NCBI GenBank assembly: GCA_004556965.1
Contig: SFFE01000002.1
Coordinates: forward strand, 1-64,000
Origin: Clostridiales bacterium
GTDB lineage: Bacteria > Bacillota > Clostridia > Oscillospirales > Oscillospiraceae
Direction: 5' to 3'
Length of the DNA stretch: 64,000 nucleotides
Positions 17,637 to 26,291 of this stretch are shown here, one piece after another. The notes beneath the pieces are model-generated. The model was given only the letters and a program-made list of their open reading frames with translations. It did not search any database and was not told the origin of the DNA. Position numbers and translations under genes: made by a program. Every line of letters begins with the position of its first letter. Position 1 is the stretch's first letter.

Positions 17637-17735
17637 TACCCTTTGCGTCGCAAGAAGCGTGCGCATCGCACCACTGCAAGTGCACGGAACGCAGCAGAAA
17701 TAACTAATAAATTGTAGTAGATTTTCTGCTTTCAG

Positions 17736-17764
17736 TTGACAATATAAAGAAAAATTTATATAAT
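17736..17764 (+). promoter_or_regulatory. Consensus sigma-A promoter of the AT-rich patch
   Basis: TTGACA (17736-17741), 17 nt, TATAAT (17759-17764): both hexamers match the consensus exactly. It drives the broken gene and the lipoprotein downstream. It diverges from the prfB promoter about 100 nt away. Confidence 0.8.
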
Positions 17765-17765
17765 A

Positions 17766-18305
17766 ATTACAGAATTTGCATTTGCAGGCCATGGATTAAA
17801 CGTTTCATCATCCAATTACAACACATTTCATGTTTCGTATTATAATGGGGCTACCCATAGTTCACTCTCTGGCGGAGAATATAGCTAAAATGTGAATTTT
17901 ACGACATTGAATGCAAAATTTCAACATCAATACGTAGTGGCATATTCCTGCAATTGGCTAACAAATAACGGCAGCACCACTACGGCAACAAATATCCTGA
18001 AAACCATGTGTGGAACGAGACTTATGATGGGATTCGCTTCGCAAATGTATATGGATTCCAGAGAAGGAACACTATTTGGTCAAAATTTATATAACCAAAA
18101 TGTGATAAATGCATTTCTCAATGCAGCGAGATATTACCAAACTCAGAATTCGGTCGATGTAAATGCTAGAGTGGTAGGATACGCTCCGGCGACGAACGAC
18201 AAGTTGGCAACAACACATTCTGGAGCTCCGACGTATGCTTCTTCACCGAGTAGTTTTTCAATATTAACAACGGTCAAAATCACTGGAACGGGGGTGCACA
18301 AATGA
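17766..18305 (+). pseudogene. Remnant of a secreted-type protein, possibly DUF6345
   Basis: One frame reads as protein from AFAGHG at about 17778 through FHVSYYNGATHSSLSGGEYS, meets a TAA at 17886, then continues in the same frame with NVNFTTLNAKF to the stop at 18305. A GTG at 17892 allows a 137-residue frame, but it lacks a good ribosome site. The GHG motif, YSCNWL and MGFASQM resemble DUF6345 proteins from memory; I am only moderately sure. The N terminus is missing (in-frame stop at 17745). The patch is much richer in A+T than its neighbours, suggesting transfer. Its end overlaps the next lipoprotein gene by 4 nt. Confidence 0.55.
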
Positions 18306-19195
18306 AAAGAGCCAGAAGCATAATTTTTTGTCTAATTCTCTGCTTACTTACAGCATGTGCAGCGCCAATGGCAACTCAAATCCCGGCTTTAAATATGGCT
18401 CCATATGGCGGCGAATCCTGCGAGACGGTGCGGCTGGCATCCGCGAATCTGGAGCAAACTTCGGAGACTCTGCCAGTGTATCAAATGGAGATTGCAAGCG
18501 TCTCGGAAATGAAAGAGGAGATTGCGCGCGTGATGAGCCTTTCGTTCGATGAGGCAACACGTATCAACAGCGGTACACAATATTGGATGTACCAGATCGG
18601 GGACGCCGACATCATGCTCGACGAGGAGCTGGGTTTCTGGACATACCAGCTTCCGCAGGAGATTGCGCTGCCGGAGCAGCTCCCCACAGACGAGGAGGCA
18701 ATCGCCATTGCGGATGCGTTTCTTGCAGAGGCGCAGCTCTATCACGGCACGCTGCGTCCGGGAATCGTCTCCAACACCACGACCGGCATTACCGGAACGG
18801 AAGAAGTTTTGAATAAGGACATTTATTATTACCCGGAATTTGACGGGATGGACGTATACGGCGTGTTTCGCATTGTGATCGGCATCGGCGACCATGGGCA
18901 GATCATCTCGGTCTCCAAGCAGGTGCAGGATGTGACGGAGGCCGCCCGCGTGCCGCTCGCCGCGCCGGAGGCGCTGCAAGCGCGGCTGGACGCCGGCAAT
19001 TGCGTCTCGTCGCCGCAGAATCCGGTTGCGGAGGCGGAGGTGAAGTCCGGCCACTTGGCGTATTATTCGGATATCACGCCGTCGCACGGTAAGCTCTATC
19101 TCCATCCGATTTATGATCTGACTGCTGCCGGAACCAACGAACTGGGGGAGACGGAGACGTTCTCCGTCTGGGTCAGCGCGGCGGCAGACGCATAA
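18302..19195 (+). CDS. Lipoprotein of unknown function
   Basis: The 297-residue protein begins with a signal peptide and a clear lipobox LLTAC (Cys 19), so it should be anchored outside the membrane. The rest is acidic and soluble; I recognise no domain. Its ATG overlaps the stop of the preceding remnant as ATGA, so it was translated from the same message and probably formed a functional pair with that gene. The first ~60 codons are A+T-rich like the remnant; later codons look like the host. A terminator follows directly. Confidence 0.7.
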   Translation: MKRARSIIFCLILCLLTACAAPMATQIPALNMAPYGGESCETVRLASANLEQTSETLPVYQMEIASVSEMKEEIARVMSLSFDEATRINSGTQYWMYQIGDADIMLDEELGFWTYQLPQEIALPEQLPTDEEAIAIADAFLAEAQLYHGTLRPGIVSNTTTGITGTEEVLNKDIYYYPEFDGMDVYGVFRIVIGIGDHGQIISVSKQVQDVTEAARVPLAAPEALQARLDAGNCVSSPQNPVAEAEVKSGHLAYYSDITPSHGKLYLHPIYDLTAAGTNELGETETFSVWVSAAADA

Positions 19196-19207
19196 GTTCC
19201 CAGATCG

Positions 19208-19241
19208 GTGCGCCGGGGAGATTTCTCCCCGGCGCACTTTG
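19208..19241 (+). terminator. Terminator of the lipoprotein gene
   Basis: Arms GTGCGCCGGGGAG (19208-19220) and CTCCCCGGCGCAC (19225-19237), 13 bp with a 4-nt loop, followed by a short TTT. Confidence 0.7.
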
Positions 19242-19314
19242 CATCAGATGGTAAATCGCACAAACGGAGCGGAAAAAGCCAAAAAAATTTTATCCGCAAA
19301 TCGACGCACACCCC

Positions 19315-19343
19315 TTTCCATCCAACGGAATTGTTGGTATAAT
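19315..19343 (+). promoter_or_regulatory. Promoter of prs-pth
   Basis: TTTCCA (19315-19320), 17 nt and TATAAT (19338-19343). The -10 box is perfect and the -35 box weak. The leader before prs is about 50 nt. Confidence 0.6.
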
Positions 19344-19399
19344 GAGAAACGTAATAATATGGGTATTCTGCCCAGAAGATAGAGAGAGGATCAATAACT

Positions 19400-20362
19400 A
19401 TGATTGCACACGGCAAAGAAATCAAAGTATTCACCGGGAATTCCAACCCCGCGCTGGCGGACATGATCTGCAAAAACCTTGGCATTAACATGGGCTGCAG
19501 CACGGTCAACTCCTTTGCCGACGGGGAGTGCTCGATCAGCATCAACGAGCCGGTGCGCGGCGTGGACGTGTTCATTGTGCAGTCCACCTGCAAGCCCGTG
19601 AACGACAGCCTGATGGAGCTGCTCGTGATGATCGACGCCATGAAGCGCGCCTCCGCAGGCCGCATCACCGCCGTGATCCCGTACTTCGGTTACGCCCGCC
19701 AGGACCGCAAGGCCAAGGCGCGCGACCCGATCTCCGCCAAGCTTGTGGCAAACCTGCTGACCACCGCGGGCGCCGACCGCATTCTGACGATGGATCTGCA
19801 CGCGCTGCAGATTCAGGGCTTCTTTGATATTCCCGTGGACAATCTGTTCGGCGCGCCGATTTTTGCCAACTACTATCTGCGGCAGTTCGGCTACGGCAGC
19901 GAGGATACGGTGGTCGTCTCGCCGGACGTGGGCAGCGTTTCACGCGCGCGCAACTTCGCGCTGAAAATGGGCGTGGGACTCGCCATCGTGGATAAGCGCC
20001 GCGAAAAGGCGAACTGCTCTGAGGTCATGAACCTCATCGGCGACGTAAAGGACAAAAACTGCATCCTGCTCGACGACATGGTCGATACGGCCGGCAGCCT
20101 CTGCGGCGCGGCGAAGGCCATCGTGGAGATCGGCGGTGCGAAAAAGGTCTATGCCTGCGCGACGCACGGCGTGCTCTCCGGCCCCGCCATCGAGCGCATT
20201 GAAGCCAGCAATATCACCGAGCTGGTCCTGCTCGACACCATCCCGTATCCGAAGAATCAGCCGGAGTGCTCCAAGATCAAGTACCTGCCGGTGGCGCCCG
20301 TGTTCGCAGAGGCGATCACCCGCATTTATGAGGAGGTCTCCATCTCCTCGCTGTTTGAGTAA
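19400..20362 (+). CDS. prs: Ribose-phosphate pyrophosphokinase (PRPP synthase)
   Basis: It makes PRPP from ribose-5-phosphate and ATP for nucleotide, histidine and tryptophan synthesis. At 320 residues it has normal class I length. The ATP/Mg site TMDLHALQIQGFFDIPVDNL lies near residue 130 and the PRPP-binding loop ILLDDMVDTAGS near residue 218. A GAGAGAGGA site precedes the ATG at 19400. It forms a short operon with pth, 3 nt downstream, a common pairing in Firmicutes. Its product feeds PyrE of the pyr operon. Confidence 0.96.
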   Translation: MIAHGKEIKVFTGNSNPALADMICKNLGINMGCSTVNSFADGECSISINEPVRGVDVFIVQSTCKPVNDSLMELLVMIDAMKRASAGRITAVIPYFGYARQDRKAKARDPISAKLVANLLTTAGADRILTMDLHALQIQGFFDIPVDNLFGAPIFANYYLRQFGYGSEDTVVVSPDVGSVSRARNFALKMGVGLAIVDKRREKANCSEVMNLIGDVKDKNCILLDDMVDTAGSLCGAAKAIVEIGGAKKVYACATHGVLSGPAIERIEASNITELVLLDTIPYPKNQPECSKIKYLPVAPVFAEAITRIYEEVSISSLFE

Positions 20363-20365
20363 GCG

Positions 20366-20977
20366 ATGCTGTTTTCCAATCGCGGCGGCGTGCAGTGGCT
20401 CGTCGTCTTTCTGGGCAACCCCGGCCCCCGCTATGCGCAGACGCGGCACAACGCGGGCTTTCTGGCGGGCGACGCGCTCGCGCGCAAGCTGGACGTGCAG
20501 ATCGACCGGCTGCGCTTCCGCGCGCTGACGGCGCAGTGCGACATCGGCGGGCAGAAGGCGCTGCTGATGAAGCCGCAGACGCTGATGAACCTCTCGGGCG
20601 AGGCGGTCGGGCAGGCGGCAAAGTTCTATCAAGTGCCGCCGGAGCATGTGCTCGTCGTGTCGGACGAGGTCAGTCTCCCGGTCGGCCGTCTGCGCGTGCG
20701 CATGAAAGGCTCCGCCGGGGGACACAACGGCCTGAAAAACATCATCGCGGTGCTGGGCACCGACGCGTTCCCGCGCATCCGCATCGGCGTGGGCGCGCCG
20801 CCGCACCCGGACTATGACATGGCGGACTGGGTGCTGGGTACGTTTCAGAATCAGGATGCGGAGATCATGGCGGAAGCGGCGCAGCGCGCGGCGGACGCCT
20901 GCGTCTGCTATATCACCGAGGGTGCGCAGCAGGCGATGAACCGATATAATCAAAAGGGGCGCGAACCCGCCCCGTGA
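20366..20977 (+). CDS. pth: Peptidyl-tRNA hydrolase
   Basis: It releases tRNA from peptidyl-tRNAs that drop off the ribosome. The 203-residue protein carries GNPGPRYAQTRHNAGF with the catalytic histidine near residue 28, MKPQTLMNLSG, and the catalytic aspartate in VVSDEVSLPVGRLRVR followed by GGHNGLK. The N terminus is about eight residues longer than typical members (MLFSNRGGVQ before WLVVFLGNPG), so an internal start is possible, but no better ribosome site was seen. It lies 3 nt after prs. Confidence 0.95.
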   Translation: MLFSNRGGVQWLVVFLGNPGPRYAQTRHNAGFLAGDALARKLDVQIDRLRFRALTAQCDIGGQKALLMKPQTLMNLSGEAVGQAAKFYQVPPEHVLVVSDEVSLPVGRLRVRMKGSAGGHNGLKNIIAVLGTDAFPRIRIGVGAPPHPDYDMADWVLGTFQNQDAEIMAEAAQRAADACVCYITEGAQQAMNRYNQKGREPAP

Positions 20978-20983
20978 CATGCA

Positions 20984-21035
20984 GGCGTACCGGACGCCGC
21001 TGCGGCGTGCGGCGTCCGGTACGCCGGTTTCTTTC
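20984..21035 (+). terminator. Terminator after prs-pth
   Basis: Long stem with 17-nt arms, 20984-21000 and 21009-21025, perfectly complementary and rich in GC, followed by GGTTTCTTT. It separates prs-pth from glgC. Confidence 0.8.
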
Positions 21036-21075
21036 AGAATCAAAGCGCTGAATTGTGCGGAAGGAGTGGTTCATT

Positions 21076-22275
21076 CTGAAAAAATCCTGTATTGCCATGC
21101 TGTTGGCCGGCGGCCAGGGCTCCCGCCTGTATGCGCTGACGGCGAAGGTAGCAAAACCCAACATGCCGTTCGGCGGCAAGTACCGAATCATTGATTTCCC
21201 CCTTTCCAACTGCGCGAACTCCGGCATCGACACCGTCGGCGTGCTCACGCAGTATCAGCCGCTCCTGCTCAACCGGTATGTCGGCAGCGGGCAGGCGTGG
21301 GATCTCGACTCAACCGACGGCGGCGTGTACATCCTCCCGCCGTACCAGAGCGCGGGGGAGCGCGGCTCGTGGTTTTCCGGAACCGCGAACGCGATCTATC
21401 AGAACATGGACTTCATCGAGATGTATGACCCCGATCACGTGCTCATCCTCTCCGGCGACCATGTGTATAAGATGGACTACTCCAAAATGCTGCGCGCGCA
21501 CACTGCGGCGGGCGCGGCGTGCACCATCGCCGTCATTCAGGTGCCGATGGAGGAGGCTACGCGCTTCGGCATCATGAACGTGGGGGAGGACGGGTTCATC
21601 AACGAGTTTGAGGAAAAGCCCGCCCATCCGAAAAGCGACCTCGCCTCGATGGGAATCTACATTTTCGACTGGCAGGTGCTCAAACGGTATCTGATCGAGG
21701 ACGAAAACGACCCGGATTCCGACAAGGACTTCGGCAAAAACATCATTCCCAAAATGCTCGCCGCCGGCGAGAAGCTGCTGCCCTACCGGTTCGAGGGCTA
21801 CTGGCGCGACGTCGGCACGATCACGAGCCTTTGGGACGCGAACATGGATATGCTCGGCACCACGTCGATGAATCTGTACGACCCGCAGTGGCCGATCCGC
21901 GCGAAAAGCCCCATCCGCCCGCCGCACTATGCCGGGCCCATGGCGCGCATCGTCCATTCCATCGTCACGGAGGGCTGCGTTATCGAAGGGAACGTGGAAA
22001 ACTCCGTGCTCTCCAACTCCGTCACCGTCGGCGCGGGGGCGACGGTGTCCTACAGCATTCTGATGCCGGGCGCGGTGGTGGAGCCGGGCGCGGTGGTGGA
22101 ATACGCCATCATCGGCGAGCATACGCGCGTGGGCGCGGGGGCGCACGTCGGCGGCCAGCCGGACGGCAGCGAGAGCTGGGGCGTGGCCACCATCGGGCCG
22201 GACGTCGCCGTCCGGGCGGGCGTGACCGTGCCGCCCAGCGCGATGATCTATGACAGTTCGGAGGTGCAGGCATGA
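21076..22275 (+). CDS. glgC: Glucose-1-phosphate adenylyltransferase, catalytic subunit GlgC
   Basis: It makes ADP-glucose, the glucosyl donor for glycogen. The protein has the nucleotide motif AMLLAGGQGSRL near the N terminus, the sugar-phosphate region FEEKP, and a C-terminal left-handed beta-helix (about 100 residues of hexapeptide-like repeats). Start choice: the frame is open from a GTG at 21055, but the only good ribosome site, AAGGAG, lies at 21061-21066 inside that extension. With normal spacing it points to a CTG at 21076 (or ATT at 21073), which also matches where family members begin (xKKxCIAMLLAGG). It overlaps glgD by 4 nt. Confidence 0.93.
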   Translation: MKKSCIAMLLAGGQGSRLYALTAKVAKPNMPFGGKYRIIDFPLSNCANSGIDTVGVLTQYQPLLLNRYVGSGQAWDLDSTDGGVYILPPYQSAGERGSWFSGTANAIYQNMDFIEMYDPDHVLILSGDHVYKMDYSKMLRAHTAAGAACTIAVIQVPMEEATRFGIMNVGEDGFINEFEEKPAHPKSDLASMGIYIFDWQVLKRYLIEDENDPDSDKDFGKNIIPKMLAAGEKLLPYRFEGYWRDVGTITSLWDANMDMLGTTSMNLYDPQWPIRAKSPIRPPHYAGPMARIVHSIVTEGCVIEGNVENSVLSNSVTVGAGATVSYSILMPGAVVEPGAVVEYAIIGEHTRVGAGAHVGGQPDGSESWGVATIGPDVAVRAGVTVPPSAMIYDSSEVQA

Positions 22276-23375
22276 CGGATGTACACGCGATCGTTTACGC
22301 TTACCACAGTTCCCCGCGTCTGGGCGAGCTGACCCGCACGCGCACGAATGCGTCGCTCCCGTTCGCGGGGCGCTACCGCCTGATCGACTTTGCGCTCTCG
22401 TCGCTGTCGAACGCGGGCGTGCGCGACGTGGGCGTCATCATGCAGCGGGACTACCAGTCCCTGCTCGACCATCTCGGCAGCGGCAAGGCGTGGGATCTCT
22501 CCCGCCGCCGCGGCGGCATGCGCCTGCTGCCCCCGTTCGGCAACAGCCGGGGCGACTATTCCGGCACGGCCGAGGCGCTCAACGCCGTCATCTCCTACGT
22601 GCGAGACATTCCGCAGGAGCACGTCATCCTCATGCCGGCGGACATCCTCTGCAACATCGACGTGGCCGCCGCCGTGAACCGCCACGTGCAGTCCGGCTGC
22701 GGGGTGACCGCCGTGTGCACGCACAGGACGCCAAACGGCACGCACTACCGGTTCACCACAGACGACACGGGCCGCGTGCGGCAGATCCTGTTCCGTCAGT
22801 TGGGCGCGGGGCCGGGCGTCGCTGCGCTGGAGATCTACATCGTGCGCAAGGCCGTTCTGCTGGAGATTCTCGACCGCTGCGAGCGCGAAAACCGCTTTCA
22901 CTTCCACCGCGACGGCATCGCGGCGTATCTGGAGCGCGGCGGCACGATGGACGTAACGATGCACGACGGCTATTTCGCACGCATCGACGCGGTGGAGGAC
23001 TATTTTGCCGCAAGCATGGATATGCTGCTTCCGGGGCCGCGCGCGTCGCTGTTCCCGACCGACCGTCCCGTCCGCACGAAGGAGCGCGCCGATGTGAGCA
23101 CCTATTACGGCGAGCACGCGCGCGTGGAAAACAGCCTCGTGGCTGACGGCTGCATCATCGAGGGCACGGTGAAAAACTGTGTGCTGTTCCGCGGCGTGCG
23201 CGTCGCGCCGGGCGCGATGCTGGAAAACTGCATTCTGATGCAGGACACCGTGATCTGCGAGGGCACCGCGCTCAAGTTCATCATTTCCGATAAAGACGTG
23301 CGGGTCTCGCCGTATGTGACGCTCACCGGCAGCGAAAAGCTCCCGCTCGTGATCCCGAAGGGCAGCGAACTGTAG
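22272..23375 (+). CDS. glgD: Glucose-1-phosphate adenylyltransferase regulatory subunit GlgD
   Basis: GlgD is the GlgC-like partner that modulates ADP-glucose synthesis in Firmicutes heterotetramers. The 367-residue protein keeps the overall fold, such as FAGRYRLIDFALSSLSNAG and the C-terminal beta-helix, but at the position of the catalytic GGQGSRL loop it has YHSSPRLGELT, so it should be non-catalytic. The ATGA overlap with glgC supports fixed co-translation. A multi-hairpin repeat begins at the base after its TAG. Confidence 0.93.
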   Translation: MTDVHAIVYAYHSSPRLGELTRTRTNASLPFAGRYRLIDFALSSLSNAGVRDVGVIMQRDYQSLLDHLGSGKAWDLSRRRGGMRLLPPFGNSRGDYSGTAEALNAVISYVRDIPQEHVILMPADILCNIDVAAAVNRHVQSGCGVTAVCTHRTPNGTHYRFTTDDTGRVRQILFRQLGAGPGVAALEIYIVRKAVLLEILDRCERENRFHFHRDGIAAYLERGGTMDVTMHDGYFARIDAVEDYFAASMDMLLPGPRASLFPTDRPVRTKERADVSTYYGEHARVENSLVADGCIIEGTVKNCVLFRGVRVAPGAMLENCILMQDTVICEGTALKFIISDKDVRVSPYVTLTGSEKLPLVIPKGSEL

Positions 23376-23502
23376 TCAGAACGGGCGCGCTGCATTTCGC
23401 CGCCGCGTTTACGCGGCGGCTCCATATCCGCTTCCCCGTTCTTCCTCTCCCAGCCGCAAGTCAAGCTTGCGTCTGGGGGACGCGGGGGCGTGTGACGCGC
23501 CG
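23376..23502 (+). repeat. Multi-hairpin intergenic repeat, copy behind glgD
   Basis: Starts TCAGAACGGG directly after the glgD stop. Outer arms AGAACGGG and CCGTTCTTCC enclose an inner GCCGCCGCG/CGCGGCGGC stem. A second hairpin at 23451-23475 keeps the GCAAGTCAAGCTTGC core seen behind xfp. Then comes the linker GGACGCGGG and a third hairpin ending near 23501. Its first ~75 nt match the copy near the window end (63750-63820) closely. Confidence 0.75.
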
Positions 23503-23885
23503 AGCCAAAAGGTCGGACAACGGTTTCGGCGCGCGAACCGCTTGCGTTCGCGCCAGACGACGGCCATCGCAAGACATAGGGATGAGCGGTGACCCTATAG
23601 TGCCAAGGCGATTTCATCTCCAAGGTCAGTCGCTGGGGGTTTCCAAAGGGGGGCCCACATCCCCCTTTGGCGTGTCTTTCTTTCAGGCTCCACCCGGTTT
23701 CTTTCTGCACGAGCAGAAAGAAATGGGGTGGATAGAACCAAGGTGCGTCCCGCAACTGGGCACTCATCAGTGGGCCGATGCCCGCATCGCCCCCTGCGAA
23801 GGGTAATCCGCATCCTCGCATCCCCCAGTAGATCACCACAAAATTCATAGAGCGCACGGCGCTCCAAAAAAGGAAGCTATCATTT
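23503..23885 (+). other. Gene-free stretch before glgP with several strong hairpins
   Basis: No convincing gene in 383 nt; open frames on both strands are compositional. It holds hairpins GGCGCG.../GTTCGCGCC (about 23529-23554), CCAAAGGGGG/CCCCCTTTGG (about 23644-23671), and a long one with TTTCTTTCTGC/GCAGAAAGAAA inside CCACCC/GGGTGG (about 23686-23733), then GAGCGC/GCGCTC near 23851. This could be a structured leader of glgP or another dispersed element. I see no good promoter close to glgP, so the leader idea stays open. Confidence 0.4.
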
Positions 23886-26291
23886 ATGAGTATGACCAAC
23901 CAGATTTCCCGCGACGAGCTGCGCAGCGCGATCGAAGACAAGCTGTGCGCGCACTACGGCGTGACCGCGCTGGACGCGACGGACGAGCAGGTCTTTCAGG
24001 CCAGCGCCATCGTGATCCGCGAGATCATGTCCCGCGTGCTCACCTTTGACAGCAGCGTGCAGCCGGAGCGCGAGGTGCACTACCTGTCCATGGAGTTTCT
24101 CATGGGCCGGTCGCTGATGAAAAACGCCTTCAACCTCGGTGTGGCCGAGGCGCTGGAGGGCGCGCTGAACGACATGGGACGCAGCGCGGCGGACATTTTC
24201 GAGACCGAGCCGGACGCCGGCCTCGGCAACGGCGGCCTTGGCCGCCTCGCCGCGTGCTATATGGACAGCCTTGCCACGCAGGACATTCCCGCCACGGGCT
24301 ACTCCCTGTGCTACGAGCTGGGCATTTTCCGCCAGAAGATCGAAAACGGCAGGCAGACCGAGGTCGCCGACAACTGGCGCACCGCGGCCGAGGGCTGGCT
24401 CGTCCCGCGGTACGAGGACACGGTCGAGGTGCGCTTCGGCGGCCACGTGGAGGCGCAGTGGGACAATTACGGCCACTACCACGGCGAGCTGAAGGGCTAT
24501 GAGAGCGTGCTGGCCGTCCCGCGCGACATGCTCGTCGCGGGCTACGGCAACACCCGCGTGAACACCCTGCGGCTCTGGGAGGCGCACAGCCCGAACGATC
24601 TGGACATGTACCTCTTCGCCACCGGCGACTATGTCAAGAGCATGGAGCAGCGCACGATGGCCGAGGTCATCACCAAGGTGCTCTACCCGGCGGACGATCA
24701 CATTCAGGGAAAGACCCTGCGTATCCGCCAGCAGTATTTCTTTGTATCCGCCACGGCGCAGAGCATCGTGCGCGACCACCGCGCGCGCTACGGCACGGTG
24801 CGCAACTTCCCGGAGCACCACGTCATCCAGATCAACGACACGCACCCCACGCTCATGATCCCGGAGCTGATGCGCCTGTTCATGGACGAGGACGGTCTCG
24901 GCTGGGACGAGGCGTGGGACATCGTCACCGCCTGTGTCAACTACACGAACCACACCGTCATGTCCGAGGCGCTGGAGACGTGGCCACAGGGCCTGATCCA
25001 GAGCCAGATGCCCCGTGTGTGGGAGATCATCTGCGAGATCAACCGCCGCTGGTGCGAATATCTGCGCGGCCGGTTCGGGGACGACGCGCGCGTCGGGCGC
25101 AACCTCATCCTGGCCGACGGCAAGGTGCACATGGCAAACCTCTGCCTCGCCGCGTGCAAGACCGTCAACGGCGTGTCCGGCCTGCATGGAGACATCCTCA
25201 AAAACGATCTCTTCCGTGACGTGTGCGCGCTCTCGCCCGAACGGTTCACCTACGTCACCAACGGCATCGACCACCGCCGCTGGCTCGCGCAGATCAATCC
25301 GGGGCTGCACCGCCTCGTGTGCGACCTGCTGGGCGGCGACGGCTACCTGCTTCATCCGGAAGAATTATGTAAACTGAATGATTTCACATCCGACCCTGCC
25401 GTTCTCGCGCGTGTGGAAGCGATCAAGCGCGAGAACAAGCTGCGCTTTGCGCAATATACCGCGCGCGAAGGCTTCACGCTCGACACGGACGCGATCCTCG
25501 ACGTGCAGGTCAAGCGCCTGCACGAGTATAAGCGCCAGCTTCTGTGCGCCATGCTCATCACCGCGCTGCAGCAGCGCCTGCACGACGACCCAAATCAGGA
25601 CTTCGTGCCACGCACGTTCGTCTTCGGCGCCAAGGCCGCGCCCGGCTATGCCACGGCCAAGCGCATCATCCAGCTGCTCTGCTCGCTGGCGGCGGACGTG
25701 AACGCCGACCCCGTCTGCAAGGGGCGGCTGCAGGTGCATTTTCTCGAAAACTACCGCGTTTCCGTGGCCGAGGTGCTCATGCCCGCCGTGCAGGTGTCCG
25801 AGCAGATCTCCACCGCCGGCAAGGAGGCCTCCGGTACCGGCAACATGAAAATGATGATGAACGGCGCTGTCACGATCGGTACGCTCGACGGCGCGAACGT
25901 CGAGATGTACGAGCGGCTGGGCGACCGGAACATGTTCCTCTTCGGCCTGCATGCCGACGAGGCCGACGCTCTGCGCGCGCGCGGCTACAATCCGCTTGAC
26001 TGCGTCCGGAACAACGACACGCTCCGCCGCGTGCTGGAGCGCATGAACCGCGGCTACACCGACGGCGAGAGCTATTCCGATCTTGCCGGGCAGCTCCTCT
26101 ATGGCGGCGACCCGTATCTGCTGCTGGCGGACTTCAAAAGTTATGTAAACTGCCATGACCGCCTGTACGCCACGATCTCCGACCCGGCGGAGCGCGCGCG
26201 CCTGTCGCTCGTGAATACCGCCGAGAGCGGCGTGTTTGCCGCCGACCGCGCTGTGCTCGAATACGCACAGCGCATCTGGAGGGTCAAATGA
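23886..26291 (+). CDS. glgP: Glycogen/maltodextrin phosphorylase
   Basis: It cleaves glycogen with phosphate to glucose-1-phosphate using PLP. The 801-residue protein has normal length. The PLP-lysine region EASGTGNMKMMMNGAVTIGTLDG lies near residue 655, and DAGLGNGGLGRLAACYMDS near residue 110 forms part of the active site. AAGGAAG precedes the ATG at 23886. It is followed without gap by a PfkB-type kinase (4-nt ATGA overlap). With glgC-glgD upstream, the locus covers both the committing step of synthesis and the breakdown of glycogen; glgA and glgB are not in view. Confidence 0.96.
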   Translation: MSMTNQISRDELRSAIEDKLCAHYGVTALDATDEQVFQASAIVIREIMSRVLTFDSSVQPEREVHYLSMEFLMGRSLMKNAFNLGVAEALEGALNDMGRSAADIFETEPDAGLGNGGLGRLAACYMDSLATQDIPATGYSLCYELGIFRQKIENGRQTEVADNWRTAAEGWLVPRYEDTVEVRFGGHVEAQWDNYGHYHGELKGYESVLAVPRDMLVAGYGNTRVNTLRLWEAHSPNDLDMYLFATGDYVKSMEQRTMAEVITKVLYPADDHIQGKTLRIRQQYFFVSATAQSIVRDHRARYGTVRNFPEHHVIQINDTHPTLMIPELMRLFMDEDGLGWDEAWDIVTACVNYTNHTVMSEALETWPQGLIQSQMPRVWEIICEINRRWCEYLRGRFGDDARVGRNLILADGKVHMANLCLAACKTVNGVSGLHGDILKNDLFRDVCALSPERFTYVTNGIDHRRWLAQINPGLHRLVCDLLGGDGYLLHPEELCKLNDFTSDPAVLARVEAIKRENKLRFAQYTAREGFTLDTDAILDVQVKRLHEYKRQLLCAMLITALQQRLHDDPNQDFVPRTFVFGAKAAPGYATAKRIIQLLCSLAADVNADPVCKGRLQVHFLENYRVSVAEVLMPAVQVSEQISTAGKEASGTGNMKMMMNGAVTIGTLDGANVEMYERLGDRNMFLFGLHADEADALRARGYNPLDCVRNNDTLRRVLERMNRGYTDGESYSDLAGQLLYGGDPYLLLADFKSYVNCHDRLYATISDPAERARLSLVNTAESGVFAADRAVLEYAQRIWRVK

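Noticed and set aside
23492..23867. Open frames of about 90-105 codons on both strands before glgP
   Set aside because: No ribosome site, low-complexity composition, and they run through strong hairpins; more likely structured non-coding DNA.
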